NCBI GenBank assembly: GCA_015680685.1
Contig: MNCI01002989.1
Location: forward strand, 793,095 to 857,094
Length of the DNA: 64,000 bases
Source of the DNA: Gnetum montanum
Taxonomy: Eukaryota > Streptophyta > Gnetopsida > Gnetales > Gnetaceae
Reading direction: 5' to 3'
Within the stretch, counting starts at the first letter, position 1. Each line of letters opens with the position of its first letter. Below the pieces are notes generated by a model, which was not told the origin of the DNA, did not search any database, and saw nothing but the letters and a program-made list of their open reading frames with translations. Shown piece by piece: positions 33,096-45,279 of the stretch. A program made the translations under genes and the position numbers.

Positions 33096-36000
33096 TCATA
33101 GATATAAACACAAACAACCACTAAGTGCCCGAGTGTATGGATTTATAATCATTACAAAATTTTGGTGTTTAGGACAACAAAATTGAACACTAGGACAAAA
33201 ATGACAAATATAATTCCTCTGATGATGCAAAAACGAGGAAGAAGTTGAAATGGTCCCATGTGGTGGAGGTTCTTGAGGCTTCAAAGAACCTTCTCCTACT
33301 TCAGGTGCATGTGGTGGTTAAGGCGGTTGCGGTTGTTCTACAATAGCTACAACTTATGGTGGAAGATGGAAGGCATCCAATAGTGCCTTCATCTTCTCCT
33401 CCTTACTTTTGGGATCATTCATAGTCCACATTGCATCATGAGTATGGGTAGGTTTGGGAACATTCCAAGGATAAGACATTGCTAAGAACAGCTCCTTTGC
33501 ATTGATGAACCAAGCAGTAAAAATTTTGTGTTCAACATCGAACTCCTTTACTGTATTTTGTAGCTACTTGTAGTGAGTCATTCTCATGGCCAAGTTCTTA
33601 GTTATAGATAGTTGATCGGTGAAGCACTACCTGAGAATGTTGAGTTTTGCATTTGCCACCTCAAGCTTCTAGTTGGTGTCTTTGTGATACTTGAATGTAG
33701 CTTCATACAACAAGTATGAGTTGGTCACCTATTTCTCTAATTTAGACCATGGCTATCCAAAAGTCACCATCACTAGATTTACATAATGAAGATTGGCAAG
33801 CTCCCTGTACTCCATCATCTTCTTGATCTACAACTCCTATATGCAAATCTCCACGTTGTTGTAGTTATTGAGCCCATCAAAGATAGGTTGCCAAACGTCA
33901 CCTACTTCGTTTAGCTACTATAGGGCCATATTAAGTTTCACCTTCGCCATCTAAATATGTTTTTCATTGATTTCCTTTTGTAAACCAACCTAATATTTGT
34001 AGTAATTTTTGACTCTCTCAAACTTAAGAGCATCAATTTTCTAAGCATCTTCCTCTATTACAGATTTCTAGCAAAGATCTCAAACTTCCTTCATGGAGAG
34101 ATTTCTGCTTTCAGCTACCAATATCCTTAGTTTATTGTTCACTTTGGCTAGCTACTCTTGCTGTTGATAGAATAAATCTTGCATTTTCTACTTCTGTGCA
34201 TCAACATTTTGTAGGGGATGATTTTCTACAGTCAAAGTTACATTCTCATGGTGAGCCTAATTTAAGGCCTTTTGAATATTATGTATGGTGGCATTGACCA
34301 AGGACTGATTAAAGATCACCGTTTGCTTTGCATCCTCAACCTTCTTGAGATTGTCTTGAAGTTATTGAAAAGCTTCATCATGGGTCAGTGTAGGGTTGAG
34401 AAACATAGGATCAGTAAGGCAGGCTCTTAGTTCAGTAACCTCCATAGCTAAGTGTTGGTTTTAAGCTTGAGCTATTTCAAGTTGCCAATCCATTATAATG
34501 CATTTGTCCCTTACTTCCAGCAGCTCTGAATGGGTTGTAGTGATTATTTCTAAAGATCAAAGACATCAAGAATCGATTGCTTAGTTCCCACTAGTTGGTC
34601 CAGCAACTCCTTGTGCTAGGCTATGCTTAATTTGCTGCTAACTATTTTGGCAGATGTCTGCACATCTATGAGTGTAGAAACATCTAGTACAAATGTCGTA
34701 GGTGCATTCAATGCCTCAAAAATGCTATCAACAACCACCTTTGCTACTGTCTCCTACCCATGATGCTGCATCACCAAGACAATTGCCCCCTTATCCTCCT
34801 CCAGGTGCACCAAGAAAGTAGTTGCATTCCCAAAGATTTTTACTACTATTGGGAATTACTACTATTGTAAGAGAAATATTGTTATCTCTTGGATGCTAGG
34901 ATTCAATCTCATGGGAAGCTGTGTTCTTTAGGCTAAGAAAACTAGGCCACCTCCCTTGATTTAGCTAATGATTTGAGCCACTTCATTAAGGTGGCTCATC
35001 ACTACACAATACATAGATAGATTGCCACAACTTGTTCTTACTTGATGCTCTTTCTCACGTAAGAGCTACTCTTAGATCTTGTGCATTTGTTTAAGGGAAA
35101 CATGAGACTTTGATGTTGTTTCATGAGTGGGTGGTGGAGGTGGTGGTTGCTGCTCCTCTTTCTTGGTTGTTGGAGGGGTCTTATCTTTCATCATTTCTAG
35201 CCAAGAGGCAGAACGAGCATGCCTAATTGTATCATTGCCATATCGAACTATTCCTACCCTTGTGTATATTTTTTTGATGAGGTAGGGAAAGGGTAGGGTC
35301 TTTCTTCCATGTTCATTTTTCTTAAATCACTTCTCTATCTCTAGATAGATTAGGTGTAGAAGGTTCACAAAAATTTCCCACTCAAAGTAGCACACACATG
35401 GGCAGAAAAGTTAGTCACCTTATTGGACCTCATTATTGGATTGAGATGATAGGATACTATATTGAAATATACGTACTCTACTAGGGTGAGTGCACCATAC
35501 TCATTGTAGTTCACTCCATAATATCATTGTATCCAATCCTTCTTTGCCTCTAAGTCTACTTGTGTGGATATCTCTACCAAATTTTTTCCAATATCAAGCA
35601 ACCCAAGGGCCTATGCAATAGCCTCCACTAAGTAGGACACCTAAATATCCTTGATCTTCATAGTGGCTTTTACTTACCTATTTTTCCAGAAGAGATATGT
35701 CTCTCCCATGTACCATTCCTCACTAGCAGTGATGATTGGTCACATGGGAGAGTTTTGCAACTGTATCTTGACTTTTGCTAGATCATGTTCTAAGAATGGT
35801 CCAAACTTCAATTCTTGGAGAATTAAACATTGGATGTCACGAGACTTGATCTGATCAACTGAAGCTTGAGTTAATGTGATCTCAAGTCTTGGCATCAGAC
35901 TTGGAACCTCATCTCGATGGGATTGTTTAGTTATGGCCACTTCCTATGGAATTTATCAAATAGATTCCACTTTGGGCTCCTTCCATAGAGGTCCGATCAC

Positions 36001-36132
36001 ATGAGTTTCTACTGCTTGTTCTTGGGCTTGTTCTTATTGCTCTCTTCTAGCTCTAGGTAATTTGTCCCTTGGCTGGGATGGTCCTCCTTCCTATGAGTGT
36101 TTTAGTCTAGGTGTGATTTGTAATCACAACAT
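33096..36132 (-). pseudogene. Long third ORF of element A, unknown function
   Basis: One reading frame of about 1010 codons can be followed from the ATG at 36132 to the stop at 33096, broken by several dozen stops, mostly TAG, but apparently few frameshifts. The N-terminus has EGGPSQPRDK, then the open block 35740-35940, then an order-rich stretch with EEWYMGETYLFWKN, YGVNYNEYGALTLVEY and FNIVSYHLNP. A proline/histidine-rich linker follows near 35150. The last 400 codons are glutamine- and leucine-rich with coiled-coil character (for example SKLEK, SYLLYEATFKYHK), ending KPQEPPPHGTIST. I recognise no domain and see no clear membrane segment. It occupies the env-like position of Athila elements. 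Related copies are at 1-1735 and, internally deleted, 59793-60296. Confidence 0.6.
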
Positions 36133-38229
36133 GACCAAGGACTAGCATGTATTATGTAACTTTGAAACATTTAGAATACCTTATCTCTTGGGGTAGTCAC
36201 ACTTGGCTAAGTTGTGATCATCACTGGTTTAATTATTGTAATATTATTTTATTATTACCTAATTAAATATCTTACCTAAGTGTGTTGGAAGGGTTTAACT
36301 TCCATAGGTTGATGATTTAATATTATTTTATTCATTAAAACCATGGGGGAGTTAGAAAAATTTGAAAATGTTTTGTCAAAAACCTAAGGTTTGTGGCCTT
36401 CACAGTGTAAACTATATTTCTAGAAGCTGCAAGACTAAAGAATGGAATGAATCAGATAAACAACTTAAAAGTTACAAGCTTTGAAAGGTTTTGAGCTTTG
36501 AAAAATCACAAAAAATCCACTTACATTTGAAGTAAATGGCAAAAATTTCCCAAGCAGTGAGCATTATATATAATATTTTTCCCATGCGTTGACTGGGCCT
36601 CATCGATAGGGCCTAGTCAATGTGGTTAGTTATGTTGATTGGGCCTAGTCAATGTGACTATTGATAATTGTTGACCAAGTCAAAATTTGAAAAATACAAG
36701 GATTTTTTGGGTAAAATTGGAATCAAATGAAAACCCAAGAAGCTAAGAACACAATGAGATACATGAAGAGGGGTTGAAATTTCACAAAATAGGGAGAATG
36801 ATTGGAGAAATACCTTAAGGAGCACATAGTTTGATGTAACCAATGGGAAATGCAAAATATTTGATTGGAAAAAATATCTAAGGATAAGGGACTTAACTAT
36901 CCCAACCACAAGACATGCAAGTGGGTTTTTCCCATAGCAGGCTCATGCCCTTTATTGCCCTTGCATAACCTTAAATAAGAAGTTTGTGGATCCCATAGTT
37001 GATTAATGCTTAGAAAAAGCTAAGGACCGAATTTGGAAGAATTTATCCAAGAATTTTAACATGTCAAACAAAGACATTCAAGAAAAATATGGAAACTAGC
37101 AGTGAGATAAGTTATGGAAAGCATTGATGGATGAGATAGAAAGTGGAATGGATTTCCCAATCATGAATTTTATGGTTAAATGACCCAAGAAAGCCCACCT
37201 TAGTCTAGATCAAAACCAACCACTTTTAGTGACTTCGCATCATCACTCTAGGATCGGTCCACCCCCTTGAGATACAAGCATGCTCCCATAGACAACCATC
37301 ATTCCTTATTTGAGAAAAATAGAGAATCAAGAAGTGAGAAAGGGTCTTAGTAAGAGGGGACCTTCAAGCATGGGTAACGTATCTTTCTAGTCCCATAACT
37401 AGTGCTTGTAGCCTATTATTTTGTTTGAGTGTGCTTTGAATTTCCATCATGTATTTTTTTTTCAAATTTTATGTTTTTATGGATTTTTTGATGGGAACCA
37501 CACTATGCAAAGACTTATTCAAGTTCCTGTTATTGGTTGACATGGAATGGTAAGAAATATACGAAAAAACATATACATTCAAGCTAGTAGAGAGGCACAA
37601 AGAGTATTGAATCTCCTTAAAGTCACACCCTTTTCAAACCTTTGAATCTTTCCCAATTTGAAAACTACCAAGATTACAAATTCATTAAAGTTTTATTAAT
37701 GAAAAAGGAACCTCATAGTTCCAAAACAAGGATGATCATAGAGTTGGTGGATGGATGGATGATGTGGACTCATTGCCTACCCCATGAAAAAGAAACTTTT
37801 TCTTAGTCATTAGTTATCAAAATTTAATAATAGAAACTAGACATTAGCAATGAAAAATAATAGGTACAAACCACCATTAGTAAACAGCTATAGCATCATT
37901 GTGTCTTATTGGCAACAAAGGAATTTTATTAGAAAACAAGGAAAATTTACACCAAAATAAATGAAAATATAAAATAAATTGTAAAATATTCAAGAAAAAT
38001 AAAACATACTAACAATGTTGTAAAACAAAAATTTGGAAAAATAACAAAGTGTAAAACAAAAATATGTAAAACAAAAAAAGTATAAAATTTGAAGAGCCTA
38101 TTTAATGATTAGCATGAATGGCCATCTACCCCATGATTGTGTTCAAAGAAGGAGATCCAAAAGATTTAGCATGGTTGTTCATTCAATGAGGCATTGATTT
38201 CACTAGCTTGCTTGGACTCATGGAAAGGT
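36133..38229 (-). other. Non-coding spacer between integrase and third ORF of element A
   Basis: No protein is readable in this 2.1 kb. Blocks recur in the same order in element B at 60300-61500, for example AGTGGGT with a CCCTTGC(A/G)TAACC block (36912-36975 versus 60570-60630). So it is a conserved part of the family and perhaps holds a promoter or splice signals for the third ORF. At 36584-36652 it carries inverted and direct copies of GGGCCTAGTCAATGTG, like the hairpin module of the LTRs. Confidence 0.45.
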
Positions 38230-39200
38230 TTTAGTTATTGCATGTTGACCAGATGTTTTTTGTTTGGACTCATAGGTTTGTAAATTAACATGACCCCCAA
38301 AGGAAAGGTTTCATAAATGATGTAAGGCCCTTCCCACAACATTTGAAACTTAGTTTGTTGAGGTACATGTATGGGTTTCTAGTACAAGACCTTATCTCTA
38401 GGTAAAATTTTACCTTTCGTATTCTAAGATCATGGCATTGTTTATTGAATGGATTGTGTAGTTCATTCAAAGACAAGGCTAGTAACTAATTTTTATCTAA
38501 CATGTTAAGGTTGATTAATCTCTCTTTTTATGCTAGGCTCAGGTCAAGGTCTAGGTCATAAGCTATTGAAAGTGTATGGAGCTCGAATTGAATTGGAAGA
38601 GTTCATAATTTTTTGTAGACTAGCTCATAGGAAGAGTAGCCTATAGGGAACTTATATGTGGAGCAGTAGGTCCAAAGGGCATCGTTGAGTTTCATGCTCC
38701 AATATCTCCTATATTTGCTAATTATTTAAGTTAAAGTATTGGTGATCTTTCTATTGGTAACCTTTGCTTGACCATTGGCTTGGGGATGGTAGGGGGTTGT
38801 TAGCTTATGTTTAACTTCCAAGTGTTACATGAGCTTGTGAAAGGTAGAACCTATAAAATGAGTATCATTATCAGAAATTACTACATGTGGTAGTCCATAC
38901 CTATTTAAAACATTTTGTTGTACAAATTAAGCAATAGTGGAAGATGTATAGTTGGTGATGGCTACTTCTTCTACCCATTTTGTACAATAGTTAACAATGA
39001 CTATTATGTATAACTTTCCATTTAACAAGGGTGTGATGGGACCCATGAAGTCTATGCTCAAGATGTTAAAGGATGCCAGTGGTTGGATCCACTTCTGAGA
39101 TTCCTTCATTCGAGTGATCATCCCATCATCTCATTGACAATGTTCACAAGAGCAGAAGAATTGGTGGGCATCCTTGAAAGTATTGGCCAATAGTACCCTA
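38230..39200 (-). pseudogene. Integrase of element A, decayed
   Basis: Integrase inserted the cDNA into host DNA. On the minus strand, from N to C: a zinc-binding CEHCQ segment near 39130-39165; SIDFMGP with the first catalytic aspartate and YTKWVE-like NYCTKWVEE at 38927-39121; ISDNDTHF with the second aspartate near 38870; then HPQANGQAKVTNRK near 38760, where the usual QVEV has become QAKV, so the catalytic glutamate is lysine. The C-terminal LWEGPYIIYETFPLG lies near 38290-38330, the usual Ty3 LW.GPY block. No chromodomain is seen. Several TAG stops are present. Confidence 0.85.
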
Positions 39201-39555
39201 TCATTAGGATTTTAGTGGCAGTGTGTCTCTTTGCATAGTGGTCCCCACAAGAACACTCATGAGCATCTTGGAGAACATGCAATTGAGTAGCATCAGGAAC
39301 ACATCAATGAAGGAGGCCATTGACACATATCTTGTAAAGGTGTCCATTAATCTCCATGAAGTGTTTGGCCTAATGAAGAAATTATTGTTTCTTCTAGAAG
39401 TCTAGGCCTTGTGGCATCTTTTGAGTAAGAAGATAAGTAAGGATGCCATCGTACCATTTTGGTTCAGTGGACACTTGTTCATTTATTGCATCAACAAAGA
39501 GGAGTTCATCATGAAATTCATCGGAGAGTGAGCTCTCCTCTTCTTTATTATCTCA

Positions 39556-39829
39556 TCATAACCAAGATAAGTGATTAGCGACCACATTCTCAGTTCCCTT
39601 TTGATCTACCATTGTAATATCGAACTCCTGCAAGATCACTAACCACCATATGACATGGAGGCTCACCGTTGATCTATTAATTAGAAAGCAGATGGCATTG
39701 TGAGCAATGTGGATAAACACCTTGTATCCAAGCATATAGTACTTGAACATTTCCAAATCATACATCACAGCCATTAGCTCTTTCTCTATTGTGGTGTAAT
39801 TGAGTTATGCACCCACAATGTTTCAGCTT
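39556..39829 (-). pseudogene. RNase H of element A
   Basis: The open frame 39556-39774 reads LGYKVFIHIAHNAICFLIN, then a W..LLQEFDI-like WLVILQEFDITMVDQKGTENVVANHLS. This is the characteristic end of Ty3 RNase H. The aspartate of the usual HTDH block is replaced (HIAH), so it is catalytically dead. The domain degrades RNA in the RNA-DNA hybrid. Confidence 0.85.
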
Positions 39830-40878
39830 GCATAGTGGATGTAATATGGATATTTCTGATCATCCAACTACATAAGCACAACTCCTAAGGCATAATTTGA
39901 TGCATCTTTCATAATGTAAAATGGTTAGGACCAATCAAGTGCTCATAGAATTTAAGTCTCTACAAGCTTCTCCTTAAGTTGCTGGAATACCTTTTTTCAT
40001 TCATTGGTCCATATAAATGGAGCATCTTTCTTTATGAGCTCGACCAACAGTTTTGCAATCTTAGAGAAATTCTCTATAAATTGGTGAAGAAGTCATCTAT
40101 GAAGACTTCCATCCTATTATGAATATGTTGCTAAAAAATGCTTAGGACCAAGCATTGGAAAGTTGTAGGGGCATTGCACAAACCAAAGGGAATCTTACGA
40201 TATGCAAAAGTCCCTCAAGGAATTATGAATGTTGTTTTGGACTAATCCTCGAGCATGATTTAAATTTGTTTATAGCCACTATAACCATCTAGAAAGATAA
40301 TAGAAATGCCCGAAAATAGTGTCCAACACCTAGTCCATAAATGGCAATGAAAAATGATCTTTTAACATCCCCATGTTGAGAAGCTTGCAATTAATGTAGA
40401 GTTTCCACTTGCCATCTTTCTTTGGCCCAATTACAAGTGGGCTAATTCATTCACTATCTGTAATTAGATAGATGAAACTTACCTTGAGGAGTTGTTCAAT
40501 TTCACCTTTGATGATCTAATTTAATTTGGGATTCAGCTGCCATTGTGGTTAACTCTTTGGCTTCGTAGCTAGATTAATATAGATGTGATGTTGGCATATC
40601 CTATGAAGAATCCCTATGAGTTTAGGATATGACCTAGTAAAGGCTATTGGCCATTTGTTGACCACCTTAAACAACATCTTTTGTTGCTCAGGAGCAAGGT
40701 TGACATTGATTATCACTGACTTGCCATTTTTTAGAAATGCATATTCTATGCTAATAGGTAGAGTTTTCAAATCTAAGGGCTCATATTTAAAATTTTCAGA
40801 GATTTCCAACTCTTCATAATTGGTATCATCAGGTTCATCATCAGAGAGTTGGCAATGAACCCTCTCTAGTTCATCCAT
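39830..40878 (-). pseudogene. Reverse transcriptase of element A
   Basis: The N-terminal open block 40549-40878 has LKTLPISIEYAFL and PEQQKMLFKV, the linker that precedes the RT in Athila elements. Downstream come SGYNQI-like GYNGYKQI, EDQSKTTFIIP, TFAYRKIPFGLCNAPTTFQ (near 40150-40205) and EVFIDDF at 40089-40110. The usual Athila form is EVFMDDF. Stops and frameshifts split it. Confidence 0.85.
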
Positions 40879-40929
40879 GTATTCAACATAGACAAAGTTA
40901 AGATCTCAGTAGGTTCCATGCAAAGTGTG

Positions 40930-41480
40930 CTTTTCTTAGCACTAGTTGTCAGCCACTAGATATCCTACTGTTTTGTGGTTGCTGTGTACAGGCACTTTTG
41001 GATTTCAAATTCGTTTGCACATTATCTACATGCTTTGATTCATGTGCTTTTAATAGACCAGAGTTTCTGTGCACAGCTGCACTTTTTATCATTGTATGTG
41101 ATGCATGGAACTCTCTTCTTCTTGATCTTTCCAAATGCATTTTCATTGAAAATATTTAGGAAAAGATCTCTAATGCTTGTTTGTGCATTGATAGTGGTCA
41201 ACCAAGACCTTCCCATAATGATTAGGAAGTCCCCCTTGCAACTGTCAACTTTGATCACCAAGAAATCAATAGGATACGAACATCCATAGATAGTGGTCAC
41301 AATGTCCTTCACTAATTTCAAGGAAATAGTGATGGACTAATTTTTCAATTTTAAATAGATATTTCTCTTCTTAAGAGGAGGCAAGTTCTAGGAATTGTAC
41401 ATTTCATGGGAAATCAGATTAACACCAAAACCTAAATCATGAAGAGCCTTGCTTGGCTCATTTCCTACAATTTGCAAGTA
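40930..41480 (-). pseudogene. Aspartic protease region of element A
   Basis: Read on the minus strand, ALHDLGFGVNLIS near 41400-41450 corresponds to the usual ALLDLGASVNLIP, the protease active-site block with its aspartate kept. IYGCSYPIDFLVIKV and GDFLIIMGRSWL at 41190-41310 match the later flap and ILGRPFL blocks. The protease would have cut the gag-pol polyprotein. Frameshifts near 41040 and a stop near 41390 break it. Confidence 0.75.
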
Positions 41481-41699
41481 GATGAGAGGACTTTCAAGAT
41501 CAACTCTTTTCCTAGGAAGGTTGCTAACTTTGATTCAATCAAATACAACATCGGTTAACATGACTATGCGGATCTTGGGAGGTTTTTGGTTTAAAGACCT
41601 CTCAAAAGAAATGGATGCAAAGGATGAAGGAGACACAAGGTGACCAGCTACATAAGGCAATGAAAGCTTTGTAGGACTATTGGTTCAAAAGAATGATCT

Positions 41700-44014
41700 T
41701 TTATGGGATCTAGGTTTTAACCCACTTAGTTGAGGAGTTGGTTGTAAGTTAATAGCCCTGGTAGTGTTACGTTATTATGGTTGCGCAAGAATTTTACCCT
41801 GCATGGATGGAGTATGTAGTAATTTGGTTGAGAGTGGAGGGACATGTGCTGAAGGCTGAGGAGGGTGATAAGGATATGGGGATTCCCCTCTAGGAGATGG
41901 AGAATGAGTTCTATAGTACTCTGGAGGGTAGTAGTGATGTTGAAAAGAAGTCTAACTGGAAGAGTCACACAGAAACATTGGTTACTGAACATAGTACTCA
42001 TATTTATCTGGCTGCCTATAAGAATATTGCTACCTTGGTGGTGGCATCCCCCATGATTGTTTGGGTGAAGCCACTGATGGTACTACTCGTATGATTTTGG
42101 TGGAGCTCCACTTGGATAATAAACTTTTTGTCACTAGTGGAACTACCTTGGGTTGCCTTGAGGATAAGACAAACTTCTAGGTTCTTGTCTTCATGCTAGT
42201 TTAGGATTCACAGCATACACCCCAGATTCTTGTAAGTGTGACACAACTAGACAACATTCCTTAAGATGTTCATTTTGGTAGATGTCGCACCCACCATCAT
42301 CATCTAATTCTAATTGCAAAACCTCTTCTATTGCAACAGATTTTTCCTTACCCCTTTGGTAGGCATGTTCAACTTCTTTTCTTTTCCTGCGGTCACAATC
42401 ACTACCTTGTTTTAAGGATTTTTCTGTAATTTTTAGAGAAATTTGAAAATTTTTATCCAAATTTTCTTACATTTTATCAACCTTAGAAAAAATTGTAAAC
42501 ACAAATTTTTGAATTGGCAAGGTTTTTTGTTACATCACTTCATCAAGTGGTACCTCCCCCTCAATGTCATAGAATTGAACCTCCCTTTTTCTAATAGAAG
42601 GATCTCGATTATACTCCTCATCATGTTCTTATTTTCTTAACTCATCTTCTTCTTTTGAAACCTATTGAATTAGCCTTTGAATATGATGGGCTCTTAGTTC
42701 TAAAAGTCTCCCTTGGGCATAGACCCCAAGAGTTTTCCTCATTTTTTATTGAAGCCCATCTATGCTATGGCGAAGCTGTTCCTGCTGAGAATAACCATGG
42801 CTAGGACATTTATACAAAAGGGAATAATAGCTAACCATGGCTACATTCAAGGGTTCATGTGTTCCTTGTCACTAGCCTTGGATTTTCTTTCTCAAGTTGG
42901 GCACTCTAGAGTACATTTGGTATTTATCATTGAATAGCTCAAGCATCGTACTCCATCTGCAAATTGATTTTGGCTTCAAAGAGAGGTACCAAGTTTTTTC
43001 TTTTTTTATGAGTATCATGGGAAACAACTTAAGGTTTTTGCCAGTCATTTCCTATGTTCTACAAGGCACATGCATTGTGAAAGGCTTGAAGATGGATTTA
43101 TGAATATAAGTTATATTTCCCCTCAAATCTGGGAATATTGTTCATATCCAACCTCTTGATTATGCTATCTTTCACATGCCTGGTTGGAATTTTGACTATC
43201 TCTGCAATGTTTAGCATGCTTCAAGTTGCTAGCAAAGGATCATCAGAAGCATAATTTTGATGATGCCTATGATATCCTTTGCTACTCCTTCATTCATGGC
43301 AAGACCTACAATAACTGTCCCACCATTTATCTCCATCATGATTTCATCCCTTGTGATTTTGATCAGATTTGGAGGAGGAGGAAGAAGATGTAGGTGAAGA
43401 GGATAAAGAGGAAGAAGGACTGCCATCACCATGGTATCTACCACATTCTCTTCACTTTTCATGGCCACGATCATCAGGTTTATCGTCATCCCAATGCTTG
43501 CCTTGAGCCCTTGCCTTGATCCCACTTTTACTTGAACCTAGATTACTGATAGTGGATTGTAGATTCAAGTTCAAGCCCCCTTCATTAGAGTCAAGAAGTG
43601 TAGAATCTTCATGTTGAGAACCCCTAGAGAAAGGTTTCTCATTGTTTCTATTTAGCAAGAATAAGGAGTTATTGAACCATTTACCATTCGTAGCTTCATG
43701 ATGCTTCTCCTAGTGCCGATCTTGTTTTCATTGTGTATTTTTGGGATGGTAGTCCTGATAATCATGGTCTTGCACAATGTATTCATCATGAAGATCCTGG
43801 ATTTCCAACCTCTTAAGTGTTTGGAGCAACATTAAAAGAATAGATCGGTTTGAAGTAACAAAACGTTGCCCTTTATATCTCTCCATCGTAGCTATTAATC
43901 TTGATGTAGGATGAAGGTGAAATTAGGTACAAACTCATCTAGATGAGTGTACATCACTTTGAATTCTTGGAGCACTGGCAATTTTGATTCATCATAGCTA
44001 TGAGAAGAAGACAT
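41700..44014 (-). pseudogene. Gag of element A
   Basis: The ATG at 44014 starts MSSSHSYDESKLPVLQEF. A serine-rich and charged N-terminal part follows (43230-43660). The central gag fold lies at 42700-43150: although broken, it lines up with the intact gag of element B (motifs such as NNIP, K..YQ.. and R.KI on the minus strand). A lysine-rich end lies at 42191-42460 and a proline/histidine-rich tail at 41726-42001, both with counterparts in element B. Gag forms the particle. Many stops are present. Confidence 0.7.
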
Positions 44015-44156
44015 TTTGAATTAAAGAAAAATTCAGTGTGCTTAAATTATAATTATAATAATTATTATTTTTGAATGATTGTGATCTTAGGGTTCATTCC
44101 AATGATCTTAAATAATATTCACTAAGTCCTAGATAGTGCACGTGTCAAACTACAAG

Positions 44157-44174
44157 TCCCTAGCAATGGTGTCA
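44157..44174 (-). other. Primer-binding site of element A (tRNA-Asp type)
   Basis: On the minus strand TGACACCATTGCTAGGGA resembles TGGCGCCGTTGCCGGGGA, the primer site complementary to tRNA-Asp used by Athila-type elements. One base separates it from the LTR. Confidence 0.7.
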
Positions 44175-44175
44175 A

Positions 44176-45046
44176 TGATGATCGACGAGTGGACCCTATG
44201 TCCAATCATACGAATCACTAAGTGCTCATGTGCAATCCAGTTGAATTCTATGGACTTATAGCCTTCTAAGTACATTGGTCTCTAGGAAGTAAAACTAACT
44301 GTTACAATCATTATCTTCTAAATTACACTTGTGAAATGCAGAGGTATGGTTAAGTGTAACTGAGGCATATGGTTTTTATCATTTTTATGTTTTATACTTT
44401 AGGTCACCTAAGGGTAAAGAATAATATATAAAATAAAATAATTAAATTACCAATTGAATCTAACTAGCTACATCTAGCTAATTCTAACATAAGCAACCTT
44501 TTCACTTGCTGTACACATCTTGAACACATTTAATGCTACTAGGTTACTAAACATTAAGCATTACTAGGATTACCAAGTGCTAAGCGTATGCTTGAAGTGG
44601 TCGTACTTATGTGCTTAATTAATTATTATTTAATCTAGCTTAATTTAGCTTAATTACTTAAATCATTAAAGGAAATTATATAAAACATTAAATGCATAAA
44701 ATAAAATTAATTTTTTTCAAAGTGCTACAAGGTTTATCAGAAAGCTTGCCTTTATTTTTGCACATACTACTATGCTTAGGTGTAATAGTGCTTGAATAAA
44801 GATCCATACACTCTTTGACTTCTATTGTGGGCACGTGGAAAAATATTCTAACCTTCAAGTAAGAAAACTACAAGAGCTTCGCTACAACTATGACCAAAGA
44901 TGCCATAAACATGGCAAGTGACTGCATATTTAGAGGCAAAAATTGACACTACGTCAACAAGGCCATGTCAATGCATCGGATCCCACATCGATGTGGCTAC
45001 ATTGATGGGGCCATGTTGACAAAATCCAAGAAAACATGACTCATCA
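44176..45046 (-). mobile_element. 5' LTR of element A
   Basis: The LTR is 871 bp. On its own strand it starts TGATGAGTCATG (45046) and ends CATCA at 44176. The 14-bp palindrome CCACATCGATGTGG at 44983-44996 lies in its upstream promoter region. Its end region (44176-44290) resembles the LTR ends of element B and the solo LTR: CAATCATACGAA versus CAACCATACGAA. Confidence 0.85.
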
Positions 45047-45279
45047 CAAAGCAAATACAACACACTAAAGAGTTTGAATATCTTTAACATCCTCCATTAA
45101 ACAAAGCATGGGATTTATTATAAATACTAGAAATTTAATTCTTTTCTAAACTTTTTGAAAATTTTAACACTTAATATTTAGTAAAACCATAGGCAAGTTG
45201 CTTGTTCATATTGAAATGAACCAAAGAGATAAATCCTTCAACAAAGGCATGATAGATATAATGCAGAACAATTGTGATA

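Larger units (their letters stand above)
32277..45046 (-). mobile_element. Element A, Athila-like Ty3 retrotransposon
   Basis: The element spans 12.8 kb on the minus strand. Order in its own direction: LTR (44176-45046), tRNA-Asp-type primer site, gag, protease, RT, RNase H, integrase, spacer, a long third ORF, polypurine tract, LTR (32277-32990). The Athila assignment rests on the FIDDF-type RT active site, the tRNA-Asp-type primer site and an extra ORF after integrase. All reading frames are broken. The 3' LTR lacks its last 120 bp or so, and no target duplication can be paired. Confidence 0.85.

Noticed and set aside
36658-36909. 83-codon minus-strand frame in the spacer of element A
   Set aside because: It is short, has no counterpart at protein level in element B, and its composition is that of AT-rich non-coding DNA.
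42713-43103. Plus-strand frames at 42713-42937 and 42897-43103
   Set aside because: They are antisense to the gag of element A, which is supported by comparison with element B.
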